Positions 37,399 through 48,146 of a stretch of DNA of 64,000 bases are shown piece by piece. Both the position numbers and the translations under genes were made by a program. Source of the stretch: Argentina anserina (lineage: Eukaryota > Streptophyta > Magnoliopsida > Rosales > Rosaceae); assembly GCF_933775445.1 (NCBI RefSeq), contig NC_065875.1:7515001-7579000 (forward strand). The letters run 5' to 3'. Position 1 is the stretch's first letter, and each line of letters opens with the position of its first letter. The notes under the pieces were generated by a model. It had not been told where the DNA came from, searched no databases, and saw nothing but the letters and a program-made list of their open reading frames with translations.

Positions 37399-38472
37399 AT
37401 GCTCAATCGCACTCACAGGCAGACCTTTCAATTGGTACAAGAGTTTCTGGGTGCTATGAGAGAGGCCGGAGGTCCAAACATAAGGGCTTTGCTTTGCACT
37501 GGTGGAGTGGCAAAGAAGTCACAGCAGGACATTGTGAGGAAATGTGTTCATATAGTTGTCGCAACTCCAGGGAGGTTAAAGGATATGCTAAAAAGCAAAA
37601 TAATGAAGCTTGATAACTGCAGATATCTAACTTTAGATGAGGCCGATAGATTGTTAGATTTAGGCTTTGAGGATGACATAGGAGAAGTTTTCGACTATTT
37701 TAAATCACAACGTCAAACACTTCTATTTTCAGCCACAATGCCCATAAAAATTCAGAACTTTGCTACAAGGGCTTTAGTTAAACCTGTGACCGTCAACGTG
37801 GGAAGAGCTGGAGCAGCAAATCTTGACGTGATTCAAGAGGTTGATTATGTGAAGCAAGAGGTCAAGGTGGTTTACCTTCTTCAATGTCTGGAAAAGACCG
37901 CGCCTCCTGTTCTAATATTCCGCGAAAAGAAAGCCGATGTGGAAGAGATTCATGAATATCTTCTGTTGAAGGGAGTGGAAGCAGTGGCTGTTCATGGAGG
38001 GAAGGATCATGAAGAGCGAGAGTATGCCATTTCTTCCTTCAAGTCCGGGAAAAAAGATGTCTTAGTGGCAACTGATGTTGCTTCAAAAGGCCTTGATTTT
38101 CCTGATATTCAACACGTCATTAATTATGACATGCCAGCAGAAATTGAAAACTACGTTCACCGGATTGGAAGAACAGGAAGATGTGGCAAGGTTGGAATTG
38201 CAACAACGTTCATAAACAAGAACCAAAGTGAGACGACGCTCCTAGATTTGAAGCACCTATTGCAAGAGGCCAAGCAGAAAATTCCACCCATGTTGGCTGA
38301 GCTAGATGATCCAATGGAGCATACAAGCGATGAGGTTGAAGGATGTGCTATTTGTGGAGGGCCTGGTCATCGGGTCAGTGATTGTCCGAAACAAGAGCAG
38401 CATAAAAGAAGGGTAATGATGAGCTCTAGGATGGATTTATATGGTTCTGGTGGTTACAAAGGGGAAATATGA
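37399..38472 (+). pseudogene. RH35: 5'-truncated DEAD-box RNA helicase 35-like (DDX41/abstrakt type)
   Basis: 357 open codons matching the C-terminal three fifths of the plant RH35/RH43 helicases (about 590 residues). Visible motifs: TPGRL (56-60), DEAD (80-83), SAT (111-113), [10 protein letters not shown] (224-233), HRIGRTGR (254-261) and the zinc knuckle [14 protein letters not shown] (316-329). The Q motif and the Walker A ATP-binding motif are missing. Homology starts only about 3-4 residues after the first ATG, in the motif Ia region, directly where the copia-1 LTR ends. Without motif I it cannot be an active ATPase. The span is intronless, so either a retrocopy fragment or one large exon. 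The uninterrupted frame suggests a recent event. No poly(A) was seen downstream. Confidence 0.85.
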
Positions 38473-40278
38473 TGTTGTAGAGCCTCCACATAGAGTAATA
38501 TTTGAAGTTAGTAATGAGATTTTGTCATTTTTAAATTAAATATTTATTGTTTCGATATTGGTTTTTTTTTTTTTCTAGTTCTGCAGTATTTAGGCAAGTT
38601 TCTAAAAACACAGACTAGCAGGTTAATTCCCTTCTGCATAATCTAAAATTATGTTTAAGGTCTAAAACAAATTCTGCAATTATTCTTGCCAACTTCTGTA
38701 CTTTTGATCATCTCACAACATATTAAGTTGCGAGTTCCCTTCAAGAATTAAGCAATGCTGAGAACTGGTTGGATTTTGAACTTACAGTCATTTTGAGTAA
38801 CACTAGCCTGGTGCATTCTTTGTTCGTTTTTCTCCAAGGCATTTCAGCAAGCACATCGTACGCAAAATGCGCTGACCTGTTACACGTTACGATTGGTATA
38901 AAATCCATGGAATTCCTACTGAAATTTGCCTGCTAAGGTTCAAATTGAAAGCTTTCTGCAAACAACAAACATCAGGAGCACACAAATTTAATTTCAATTG
39001 AGATGAACTACTGCTACACACCATTTCATTGAAAAAACAGTCATAACTACAGAACTCAGAAGAAAGATAGAAAAAGCATACAGCCGAGAGGATGGAGTCA
39101 ACTACATAATTAGATGGCGACCATTGGGCAACTTTTCCTTCCCATCTATCTCCCAGGGTTTTCTGGGTTTCAGCTTTAGGCGTGTCCTCACTTAAGTAAG
39201 TTTACTTAAACAGATTTTCGACTCGATCATGATTATTTGGCAGGCCAAAACCCAATTTTGTTCCATCAAAACTTCAAGAAACTAGCATTTGCGGATCATA
39301 AGTGACCTTTGTTTCCTTCTTGAACCGGGAGAGGGGTCTCCTATACCTTTAAGCAGGCTCTTGCAAACAAAACAGAGAAATTCAACTTGATTATCCATGA
39401 TTTGAAAACTGTATTAACAGCCTACCTACTCATTCAAGAAATTTAAGACCAGAAAAGTACACCAAAAAGGTCTCAAATATACCGTTGACCAATAAAAGGG
39501 TCATGCATTATCTTGATACAATTTCTCATTATTATAATTTTTCACTCTTCACTCGTGCAACATTCTTGCAACACTAATGCAGGCTGCATTCCAGCCAATT
39601 GAATGCAAGGGTCATAACTGATTTATTAAATTCATTTAAGTGCTTTCTTAATTTGAGTCTTCTTGTTTTCCCCTAAATAGTTTGGTTTTCTGAAACTTTT
39701 TGTATTCTGCAACTGTTTTACTTTCTGTGGATCTGCTTAATGGCTGAAGTTTGTTGGGCTCTCTGAGTTTGATTGTGTTTGTAGTTGTTTGCTTTATTTT
39801 AGTCTCAATCCAAAACTGATCTGTGGTTGTAAACTTGTAATTTTGTTCTTGGGAGAATAAAAATCAGTCCATCACCAAAAAAAAAGTCCAAAAAACATTA
39901 TAAATGTAGACATATTAATAAACTCCGTAGTCAATATTTGAAATCTTTGAAGTTGGCTCTTAATAATACGAAAGGAATAACTTGACTAAGCATAAAATTT
40001 TCATCCTCCAATACCATATGTCCAGGAAGGAACATATAGGTAAACCCGGAAAGGACAGGTATGGTTTTCAAAATAGCATTCAACAATCAATACTACAGTG
40101 GCACCTAATTGACCAAGAATTATACAATTGAATCTGGTACCTTGCATTTTGTACATTGTTTCGCAACACTTTCGCGTCAGTCAACCACAGAAACCACATC
40201 AGCACCTGGAATTTGTTGTGTGTTACTATATATTTAGGAAATGTGTTGATCAAACTTGCCCCTAGACCATTTAACACA
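38473..40278. other. Intergenic, no gene recognised
   Basis: AT-rich with T-runs. No family motif or element end found on either strand. Confidence 0.45.
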
Positions 40279-40562
40279 ATGGAGAAGCCAACAGTTATCC
40301 TTTATGGTGTTCTGTTACTCCAGTTCTCCCTTCACTTTGCTACATCCTCAGCCAATTCCAACTTCACTGATCAATCAGCTCTCCTTGCCACACAAACTAA
40401 GGTCACCTTTGATCCCACCAAAACTGTCTTGGGTGGTAACTGGACCACTCCCACAAGCTCTTGTAATTGGATTTGGGGTCTTCTGTAGTAAACGTAGGCA
40501 AAGGGTCACAGCCCTGACTCTGTCATATATGGTATTCAAAGGCACCATATCATGGCAACCTC
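40279..40562 (+). pseudogene. LRR receptor kinase pseudogene, N-terminal segment
   Basis: Starts with a signal peptide (about residues 1-25) followed by an LRRNT_2 cap: NFTDQSALLATQTKVTFDP, then GNWTTPTSSCNWI. This is typical of class XII receptor kinases (EFR/Xa21 relatives), which sense microbial patterns at the plasma membrane. A one-base shift near 40,470 moves the reading into another frame, where KRRQRVTAL and SYM..KGTIS continue. A TRIM element then interrupts at 40,563. The homology continues at 41,156 and at 47,525. No kinase domain is present in the window. Confidence 0.8.
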
Positions 40563-41155
40563 TGTTAAACAGCGACAAGCGTGGCCCATGTACCAACTGT
40601 ACCGATATTGTCCCAACTTAGCCACCTCACAGGTGTTGGGTTTTAATCACAAAAGGCCTCGGTACAATTAGTTATTATCCACTCACTCATAAGCTTTATT
40701 TTCTTTGTCACTTTTTAGATGTGTGATCTCTCCTCTCCAACACGCTCCCTCACGTGCAACCTAATTTTTAGGTATGTACGTGACAGATTAACATCCCACA
40801 TACTGGGACGAAATAAACCAAGGTCCAGTAACCAACGACACTTGGTGACCATCCAATCGGAAACTCTCCGATGGCATGATAATGACACCCATATTTGGCT
40901 CATGATAAAGTGGCACCCAATTCGGGCCCACGACAGATTGGAGGTGCGACTAGAGAGGGACCCGCTATGATACCAGGTTAAACAGCGACAAGCGTGGCCC
41001 ATGGACCAACTGTACCGATACTGTCCCAACTTAGCCACCTCACAGGTGTTGGGTTTTAATCACAAAAGGCCTCGGTACAATTGGTTATTATCCACCCACT
41101 TATAAGCTTTATTTTATTTGTCACTTTTTAGATGTGGGATTTCTCCTCTCCAACA
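40563..41155 (-). mobile_element. TRIM (terminal-repeat retrotransposon in miniature), 593 bp
   Basis: Two direct LTRs of exactly 180 bp, 40,563-40,742 and 40,976-41,155, surround 233 bp without coding capacity. The primer-binding site TGGTATCATAGC lies on the minus strand next to the right LTR, and a purine-rich GTGAGGGAGCG next to the left one. The flanks are ACCTC at 40,558-40,562 and 41,156-41,160, a perfect 5-bp duplication. Removing the element and one ACCTC brings the two LRR parts back into one frame. One LTR end reads GG instead of TG. Confidence 0.93.
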
Positions 41156-41551
41156 ACCTCTCCTTCTTAGTCTCACTTGATCTTCGAATTAATAGCTTCA
41201 ATGGGTTCCTGCCACATGAAATCAGTCATGTACCTATGTTGAGGATACTGGTACTTCAAGATAACCAGTTGGAAGGAAATATCCCTTTCAGCAAACAGGC
41301 TTTACGGTTTTACCTAAGGAGTTGGGTCTCTTGCCCAGACTTCAGCAATTATACCTTGGAAAAAACAGTCTCATATCCGGTGAGATTCCTTCATCTATGG
41401 GGAACATGTCAACACTTAGAAGACTGAGTCTGGACCAATGTGGCCTCACAGGTTCCTTTCCTTCTGCTCTGTTAAATCTATCTTCTCTAGTTGCTATTTC
41501 ACTGTATGACAACAACCTTTCGGGAATTCTTCCCATTGATATTTGTGATAA
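41156..41551 (+). pseudogene. LRR receptor kinase pseudogene, middle segment
   Basis: Leucine-rich repeats such as LSFLVSLDLRINSFNGFLP, LRILVLQDNQLEGNIP, LQQLYLGKNSL and LVAISLYDNNLSG. A shift or small deletion near 41,290-41,325 splits them between two frames. The segment ends at GATAA, the target of the copia-2 insertion. Confidence 0.8.
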
Positions 41552-42055
41552 TGTTGAATTTTAGAGAGCTATGAGACATGAAATCAGTGGAAATGTAAAT
41601 GTGTATATTACAGTATGATGATTACAAAGCAGCCAGCTGCATATATAGCAGGCAAGGAAGAAAACTAAAAACAAACAATTATAACCTACTTAGCTATTTA
41701 AAACTAGGACCAAGACTAAACACCACAGCTTTTTGACTAATCAATACTAGAAGAAATGGGAAAGGAGATCAGGCTGGAGCTTTTTTACTAATCAAATCAT
41801 AGGCAGTATTAGAAGAAATGGAAAAAGAGATCAGGCTAGAGGCAGAGGCGTGCAAAGAGAGGAGAGAAATTCAACAATCATTAAATGTACTGAGTTGAAC
41901 TCATACGACACAAAGAGGTGCAAATGACCACCTCTTGTACAACTGAAAACGACATGAACTAGGAGAAACGGCAACAGCAACTGCAGAGCTGCATTACCTG
42001 CATATCAAGACCTGCACTCTTGCATTCCCTCTACATAAATTACTCAACTTCAATA
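41552..42055 (-). repeat. copia-2 3' LTR
   Basis: 504 bp; minus-strand termini TATTGAAG and TTCAACA, so the first dinucleotide is TA rather than TG, as in the partner. Preceded by the polypurine tract. Confidence 0.93.
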
Positions 42056-42610
42056 CTCCCCCTCAAGCTTGGATCGAGACAAGCTCTTGATCCAAGCTTG
42101 GACAACAGTCGATCAAATTGAGCAGAGGGAAGAACTTTTGTAAAAATATCAGCAAGTTGATCACTGGAACGAATATATGCAGTCTGTAAAACCTTTGATT
42201 GGACTTGATCACGAACAAAATGATAATCCACCTCAATGTGCTTTGTCCTTTCATGGAAAACAGGATTAGCAACTATATGAATTGCTGATTGGTTATCACA
42301 ATAGAGGATGATTGAATAATTGCAGGCAATTCCCAAATCACTAAGTAATGATTTTAGCCAAATTAGCTGCCTCTGCCTCTGCGCTGGAACAAGCAACAAC
42401 ATATTGCTTCTTGCTCTTCCAAGTCACTAAGTTACCCCCAACAAAGGTGCAGTAACCAGTAGTGGACCTCCTATCACATTTGCCTGCCCAATCAGAGTCA
42501 CAATAGCCTTCCAATTTAAGATGATCATGCTTTTTCATAACCAGTCCTCTAGTTGCAGAACTTTTAAGTATCGAAGAATTCTTTTCACCAAATGAAAATG
42601 GTGAGCACAT
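42040..42610 (-). pseudogene. copia-2 RNase H
   Basis: Two overlapping frames hold GYCDSDWAGKCDRRSTTGY, VACSSAEAEAANL and, after a shift near 42,350, DNQSAIHIV and ERTKHIEVDYHFVRD. These are the catalytic blocks of copia RNase H, which removes the RNA strand during reverse transcription. The frameshift makes the copy defective. Confidence 0.85.
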
Positions 42611-43837
42611 GGAGCATGCATAAACTGACTCACAATGCTCACAACATGAGCAATATCAAGTCGAGTAATGGTTAAGTAAATTAACCTTCCAACCAATCTT
42701 TGATAATATGCAACATCCGAAAAAGCAGGAGATTCTTCATCAATCTTGAATTGGCTGGGAAGAGAGGATCTAGCTGACTTGCTATCCTTCATATCAGCTT
42801 CTTCTAGCACATCTAGAATATATTTTCTTTGATTTATAAACAAACCAGATGGAACACAATCCATTTCAATACCAAGGAAGTATCTAAGCTTTCCAAGATC
42901 TTCAATGGAAAAAGATGAATGCAGAGATGATTTGAGAGCTCTGATTTCATCATCATTATCACCTGTAATGATGAGGTCATCAACATATACCACAACAACA
43001 AGACGACCATGTTTACCATTTCTGATGAACATTGAAGAATCAGCATGACTCCTCTTAAATCCAACAATAAATAGAACTGAACTGAGCTTGGAATACCATG
43101 CTCTAGGAGATTGTTTGAGCCCATAAATAGCTTTATGCAATTTGCATACAACTCCTGGTTCTTTTTCAAGCTCATGTCCAGGAGGCAACCTCATATAGAC
43201 ATCTTCCTCAATATCACCATGTAAAAAAGCATTCTTGACATCCATTTGAAACAAATTCCAGCCACGATTAATTGCAACAGACAACAAGACTCTAACTGTG
43301 TTCATCTTAGCAACTGGAGCAAATGTCTCATTGTAATCCACACCGTATTTTTGAGTAAAGCCACGGGAAACTAACCTGGCTTTGCATCTTTCAACAATTC
43401 CATAAGAGTGAAATTTGATCTCGTATATCCATCTAGCTCCAACAACTTTTTGACCTTTAGGCAGCTGCAAAATGCTCCATGTTTTGTTGTCATTCAAAGC
43501 CGTAAGCTCCTCCTGCATGGCCTTCTTCCAAATAGGTGAGGAAGAAGCTTCTTCAAAAGTTCTTGGTTCTGTGATCTCAATCATCTTAGATAAAAAGGAA
43601 AAATGAGAAGCAGACATTTTGCTAGAAATCACAGTGTTACCAAGAGGGTGCTTAAATTCATAGTGAACAAAACCGTCCAGACGAGTTGAAGTTTTCCTAG
43701 TCCGACTAGGAAACCTTCTCTGAGGCACGGTGGGTTCAGGGTGAGCATCAACATCCTGAACAACTACATCTTGTCTTGGAGAAGTATCATTTTGATCTGC
43801 ATCTCTATTGCCAGCATTAGGTTCATCATCATCATCA
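42535..43837 (-). pseudogene. copia-2 reverse transcriptase
   Basis: Open frame with ARWIYEIKFHSYG, KARLVSRGFTQKYGVDY, FQMDVKNAFLHGDI, YGLKQSPRAWYS and the catalytic VVYVDDLIITGD. The upstream acidic linker (SDDDDEPNAG) is separated from the preceding integrase/linker part by the hAT-like element. Excising that element and one duplication restores the frame across the junction. Confidence 0.88.
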
Positions 43838-43845
43838 CTTTGGAC

Positions 43846-44438
43846 TAGGGGTGGGCACGGAACGGGATGGGACGGGACGGAGCTCATCCCACGTCCCGTC
43901 CCACTCTTTTGAATCGGGACGGGATCGGGACGGGATCGGGACGGGATCGGGACGGGATCGGGACGGGACGAGGGTTTTTAAGAATGCATCCCACTCGGGA
44001 TTAATCCCGATTGGGACGGGACGGGATCGGGACGGGACGAGACAAATCCCACCTTCCTATAAAATTAAATAAAAACCTATATTTTTACTTTTTCATTAAC
44101 AAAATAACATTTAATAATGAAATTTTAACCAAAAAAATAAATATTATGTTCAAAATATTATAATTTACCATTATTATTTGAATTGATATAATTTTGGAGT
44201 TATTAAGAACATAAATTAGTTTCATTTTGATACAAATATATAAGATTTTTAAAGTTTTCATTAAAGGTGAGACGGGACGGGACGAAGCGGAATAGAAATT
44301 ATTCATCCCACGTCCCATCCCACTATTATGAAACGGGACGGGATCAGGACGGGACGAACGTTTTTAGACCTCCGTCCCGTCTTGTCCCTATGAATTTCGG
44401 GACGGGATCGAGATTTCCGTTTTTTATGCCCACCCCTA
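43846..44438. mobile_element. hAT-like MITE with GGGACGGGATC-repeat ends, 593 bp
   Basis: Terminal inverted repeats TAGGGGTGGGCA and TGCCCACCCCTA are perfect over 12 bp. The flanks are CTTTGGAC at 43,838-43,845 and 44,439-44,446, a perfect 8-bp duplication. Both ends carry tandem GGGACGGGATC words, and the centre is AT-rich. No coding capacity. It lies inside copia-2 pol and is therefore younger than that insertion. Confidence 0.93.
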
Positions 44439-45900
44439 CTTTGGACTGGACTCCTATTCCCTTCATTATTTTCACCTTGATCTACATAATTCTGCAGAAT
44501 TGCAGAATTTTGAGTTATAGTCTCAAAGTGCTCCCCCTGAAAATCATCATTGTTGGACTGAAAAAAGAAATTAGACTCATCAAATCTAACATCTCTTGAC
44601 ACATATAATTTTCTTGTTTCAGGACAATAACACTTGTACCCTTTTTGGGAAGAAGAATATCCCAAGAACACACATCTTGCAGCTCTAGGTCCAAGTTTGT
44701 CTCTATGGTTATTTTGAATATGCACATAGCAGACACAACCAAAGACTTTTCAAATGATCAATGCTAATTTTTTTGTCCTTCAGAACTTCAAACGGAGACA
44801 TAAAATTAAAAACCCTGCTAGGTAAACGATTTATGAGATAAGCAGCAATTTGAATTATATGTGACCAGTACTTCTTAGGAACATTTGATTGAATCAGTAG
44901 AGCCCTTGTTTTCTCAAGAAGATCTCTATTTTTTCTTTCAGAGACTCCATTTTGTTGTGGTGTGCCAACACAACTTGTTTGATGCAAGATTCCATGAGCA
45001 CTGAGATAATCTTGCATAATTTTGGATGTGTACTCAGTACCATTGTCTGATCTTAAAATGTTGATTTTTGAAGAAAAATGATTTGAGATTAAATTATGAA
45101 AATCTTCAAAGCATTTGACAACTTCAGATTTAGCCTTCAAAAGATAGACAAATGTAGTTCTGGAAAAATCATCAATAAAAGTGACATAAAATTTATAACC
45201 ATCAAAAGATTGCACCTTTGCAGGTCCCCATACATCAGAATGAACAATCTCAAAAGGTTGAGTTGCTCTAGAACTAGAAACAGGAAATGGTAACCTAGTT
45301 GACTTTGATTTGTGACATACTTCACATTCCTGACTAGGTTTACAAGAGTTTGGAAATAAAAACGAAAGAACATGTGAAGATGGATGGGCAAGGCGCATAT
45401 GCCATAGCTGCTGTTGATTTGAGGACTGAGAATCAACAAGGAGACTCTTCGAAAAACTTGGAGATGTAGAAATGTAGTAAAGGCCATTTAAAGAGAAGCC
45501 TTTACCAATCTTCATCAGAGTAACTCGATCCTGTAATATTACATTATGAGTTGAAAAGGTGACTAAACAGTCAAGAAATCGAATAATTTTTCCAACTGAT
45601 AGTAGCTTGAATGGGAATGAAGGCACATTTACAATTGATGATTTTTTTATGACTAGAGAACAAGGAAATATTTCCTTTTCCCATGATAAGAACTTGTTTT
45701 CCATTTGCAACTGAGACATGAGAAGGTTTACTAAATGACACAAAATCATTCAAATCAATAGAATTATTTGACATATGATCAGTGGCACCTGAGTCAACAA
45801 TCCAAAAATCATGATTCTTGCTAAGTTCCAAAGCAGATGAGATTGCACAAATGATACCTGGAATATCCTCAGATTTGGCTAGATTAGACTCAGCAAGCAA
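44303..45900 (-). pseudogene. copia-2 protease and integrase region
   Basis: The protease block FWIVDSGATDHMSNN is at 45,571-45,900. Then 44,709-45,749 has the pre-integrase LWHMRLAHPS, ECEVCHKSKSTRLPF and the integrase core HSDVWGP, FIDDFSRTTFVYLLK, SDNGTEYTS and QNGVSERKNRDLLE. 44,439-44,725 continues the integrase C-terminal part (LGPRAARCVFLGYSSSQKGYK). The three parts lie in different frames, so at least two shifts have occurred. Confidence 0.85.
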
Positions 45901-47002
45901 ATTTTCCTAGTATAGCAGTGTTGTCTCCATTTCCATTGTTGTCTTGTCTCTGAGCTATGAAATTTGCAAACTCATTAATGATAGAAATAGGATTAGCTGT
46001 GAAATTTTCAATACCAGTAGAAACATCACTGCTAGAACGGTTGGCTTTTGGAGTGTAGGTCTTCTTCATCTTCCCTTTATCACTGAAATTTTTTGGCTTA
46101 AGCTTAGGGTGCAGAATCCAGCATATTTCATGTTGATGACCAATACATGATCTCCCAATGTTCTCACAATGAGTACACTTCAGATCAGGTCTTCTTCCTC
46201 TATAAGGCCTTGGAGTGGCAAAGGCTCGAGATTCAGATGAGCTAGACTCTACACTTCTCACAATTACTTCAGCACACATGACCTTTTTTCTGGTTTCTTC
46301 TCTCTGTATGATACTGGAAACTGCTGAGAGTGATGGAAGTGAGGATGACATCAAAACATGACTTCTGAGATCCTCATACTCAGGTCTAAGGCTAGAGAGG
46401 AGCTCAAATATCTGATCTTCTTCTTGCCTCTTCACAAGGGTATCATGATCAGTGGTGAAGGGTCTGTACTGGTCAAGCTCATTCCACTTTGCTGTGAGAT
46501 TACCAAGATGCTGAATGAAGGGGAGATTTCCCTGTTGAAGTTCTACAATCTCTCTTTTCAGCTGGAAGACTCTTGTAGAGTTGTTGAGATCATTGTACAT
46601 CTTCTTGATTGCAGTCCACATAACAGATGCAGATGATGAAAATTAGAAGATCTTCTGAATCTGAGGCTCCATTGAGTTTATAATCCATGCTCTCACAAGA
46701 TGATCTTGAGCAAGCCATGCCTCATAATCAGGAGAAGAAGCCACAGGTTTTTTTGCCTTATCACTAAGGAAACTCTGCTTGGATCTGCCTCCAATAGCCA
46801 GAGTCATGGCATTTGCCCAAGATATGTAGTTGAATGAATTTAGCAGAGAGGAAGTGAGCCGCAAACTTGTGTTTGGATCAGTGACATCTAATGATTTTGC
46901 ACTATAAGAAGATGCAGATGTGTTGTTTCCACCAGTCATGACTAGTGGAGAAGGAGGAAATGAATGAATGTATAAGTAGAAGCAGGTCAAAAAATGGATC
47001 AC
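45890..47002 (-). pseudogene. copia-2 gag
   Basis: The N-terminal part (46,643-47,002) has LLNSFNYISWANAMTLAI, typical of copia gag. A single in-frame stop at 46,643-46,645 separates it from the rest (45,890-46,621), which carries the gag UBN2 blocks and a zinc-finger-like CTHCENIGRSCIGHQHEICW. Gag packs element RNA in virus-like particles. Confidence 0.85.
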
Positions 47003-47015
47003 TGCTCTAATACCA

Positions 47016-47519
47016 TGTTAAACTTTAGAGAGCTATGAGACATGAAATCAGTGGAAATGTAAATGTGTATATTACAGTTTGATGATTACAAAGCAGCCAG
47101 CTGCATATATAGCAGGCAAGGAAGAAAACTAAAAACAAACAATTATAACCTACTTAGCTATTTAAAACTAGGACCAAGACTAAACACCACAGCTTTTTGA
47201 CTAATCAATACTACAAGAAATGGGAAAGGAGATCAGGTTGGAGCTTTTTGACTAATCAAATCATAGGCAGTACTAGAAGAAATGGAAAAGGAGATCAGGC
47301 TAGAGGCAGAGGCGTGCAAGGAGAGGAGGAAAATTCAACAATCATTAAATGCACTGAGTTGAACTCATACGACACAAAGAGGTGCAAACGACCACCTCTT
47401 GTACAACTGAGAACGACATGAACTAAGAGAAACGGCAACAACAACTGCAGAGCTGCATTACCTGCATATCAAGACCTACACTCCTGCATTCCCTCTACAT
47501 AAATTACTCAACTTCAATA
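47016..47519 (-). repeat. copia-2 5' LTR
   Basis: 504 bp, partner of 41,552-42,055. It is followed on the minus strand by the primer-binding site TGGTATTAGAGC at about 47,004-47,015. Confidence 0.93.
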
Positions 47520-47524
47520 GATAA

Positions 47525-47600
47525 TCATTGGCAGAATGTCCAAATCCTTTCTGTTTCTTATAACAAATTCAGTGGTCTAATTCCATCACGGATACATCAA
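47525..47600 (+). pseudogene. LRR receptor kinase pseudogene, third segment
   Basis: After the GATAA duplication the LRR frame resumes with VQILSVSYNKFSGLIPSRIH and stops at 47,600, where a gypsy LTR begins. The remaining LRRs, transmembrane segment and kinase are not found to the right within the window. Confidence 0.75.
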
Positions 47601-47826
47601 TGTTCTGATACAATAAGACCCGAAGGTCTGAGAGGAAAGGAGAGAAATAGAGAGAAGGAGGCAAAATAAACTAGATAATATTTCTTTGATAGTTAGGAAT
47701 ACAAGGCTCTGGGTATATATCCCCAATTGTTCACACTGGCATGTGCCCTGCTCTCATGAAACCTTAACATCTTACTTAATTAACTAACAAACTCTGATTA
47801 ACATAATTAGGCCAATTCTCATAACA
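47601..47826 (-). repeat. Gypsy 3' LTR, 226 bp
   Basis: Minus-strand ends TGTTATGAG and CAGAACA (TG...CA), adjoining a purine-rich tract TTAAGGGGCTGGAT on the internal side. Left flank ATCAA would be the target duplication, but the partner is missing. Confidence 0.75.
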
Positions 47827-48146
47827 ATCCAGCCCCTTAAGATCAAGCTTGCCCACAACCACCATCACTTAGCTACAAAATCTGGAAATCTCCTCAACAA
47901 CTCATCAGCCTCCTCCCATGTAGCCTCTTATTCGGTTCCTCCAAGCCATTGTACCAACCACTTGGTCACTGGACCATTCCCTTTCTTAAACAAACCTCTC
48001 TGCAGGATTTTGGCAGGATACCAACGAGGGTTGTGAGGGTCCAAATTGGGTGGTAAGTGAGCAGTGACAGATACATCATTACCCACCTTCTTTTTTAGAA
48101 GTGACACATGGAATACCGAATGTGCTTGGTAGCTTAAGTTTGTATG

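Larger units (their letters stand above)
34142..37400 (-). mobile_element. Degraded Ty1/copia element (copia-1)
   Basis: Minus-strand order is partial 5' LTR (about 37,287-37,400, with a TATATATAG word), primer-binding site TGGTATCAGAGC (complementary to initiator Met-tRNA, at about 37,275-37,286), GC-rich leader, a 21-bp minisatellite, pre-integrase, integrase, reverse transcriptase and truncated RNase H. Gag and protease are not recognisable: only about 650 bp separate the primer site from the pre-integrase block. The RNase H ends after SASGYFTFV at the left junction and the 3' LTR is absent. The right LTR edge abuts a truncated RNA helicase. An old, incomplete copy. Confidence 0.85.
41552..47519 (-). 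mobile_element. Ty1/copia retrotransposon copia-2, nearly complete
   Basis: Length 5,968 bp. LTRs of exactly 504 bp lie at both ends, and the flanks GATAA (41,547-41,551 and 47,520-47,524) are a perfect 5-bp duplication. On the minus strand the order is 5' LTR, primer site TGGTATTAGAGC, gag, protease, integrase, reverse transcriptase, RNase H, purine tract AGGGGGAG, 3' LTR. By eye the LTRs differ at about 18-19 of 504 positions, so the insertion is not very old. Gag has one in-frame stop and several later blocks lie in different frames. A 593-bp hAT-like element splits pol. The element sits in an LRR gene. Confidence 0.95.
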
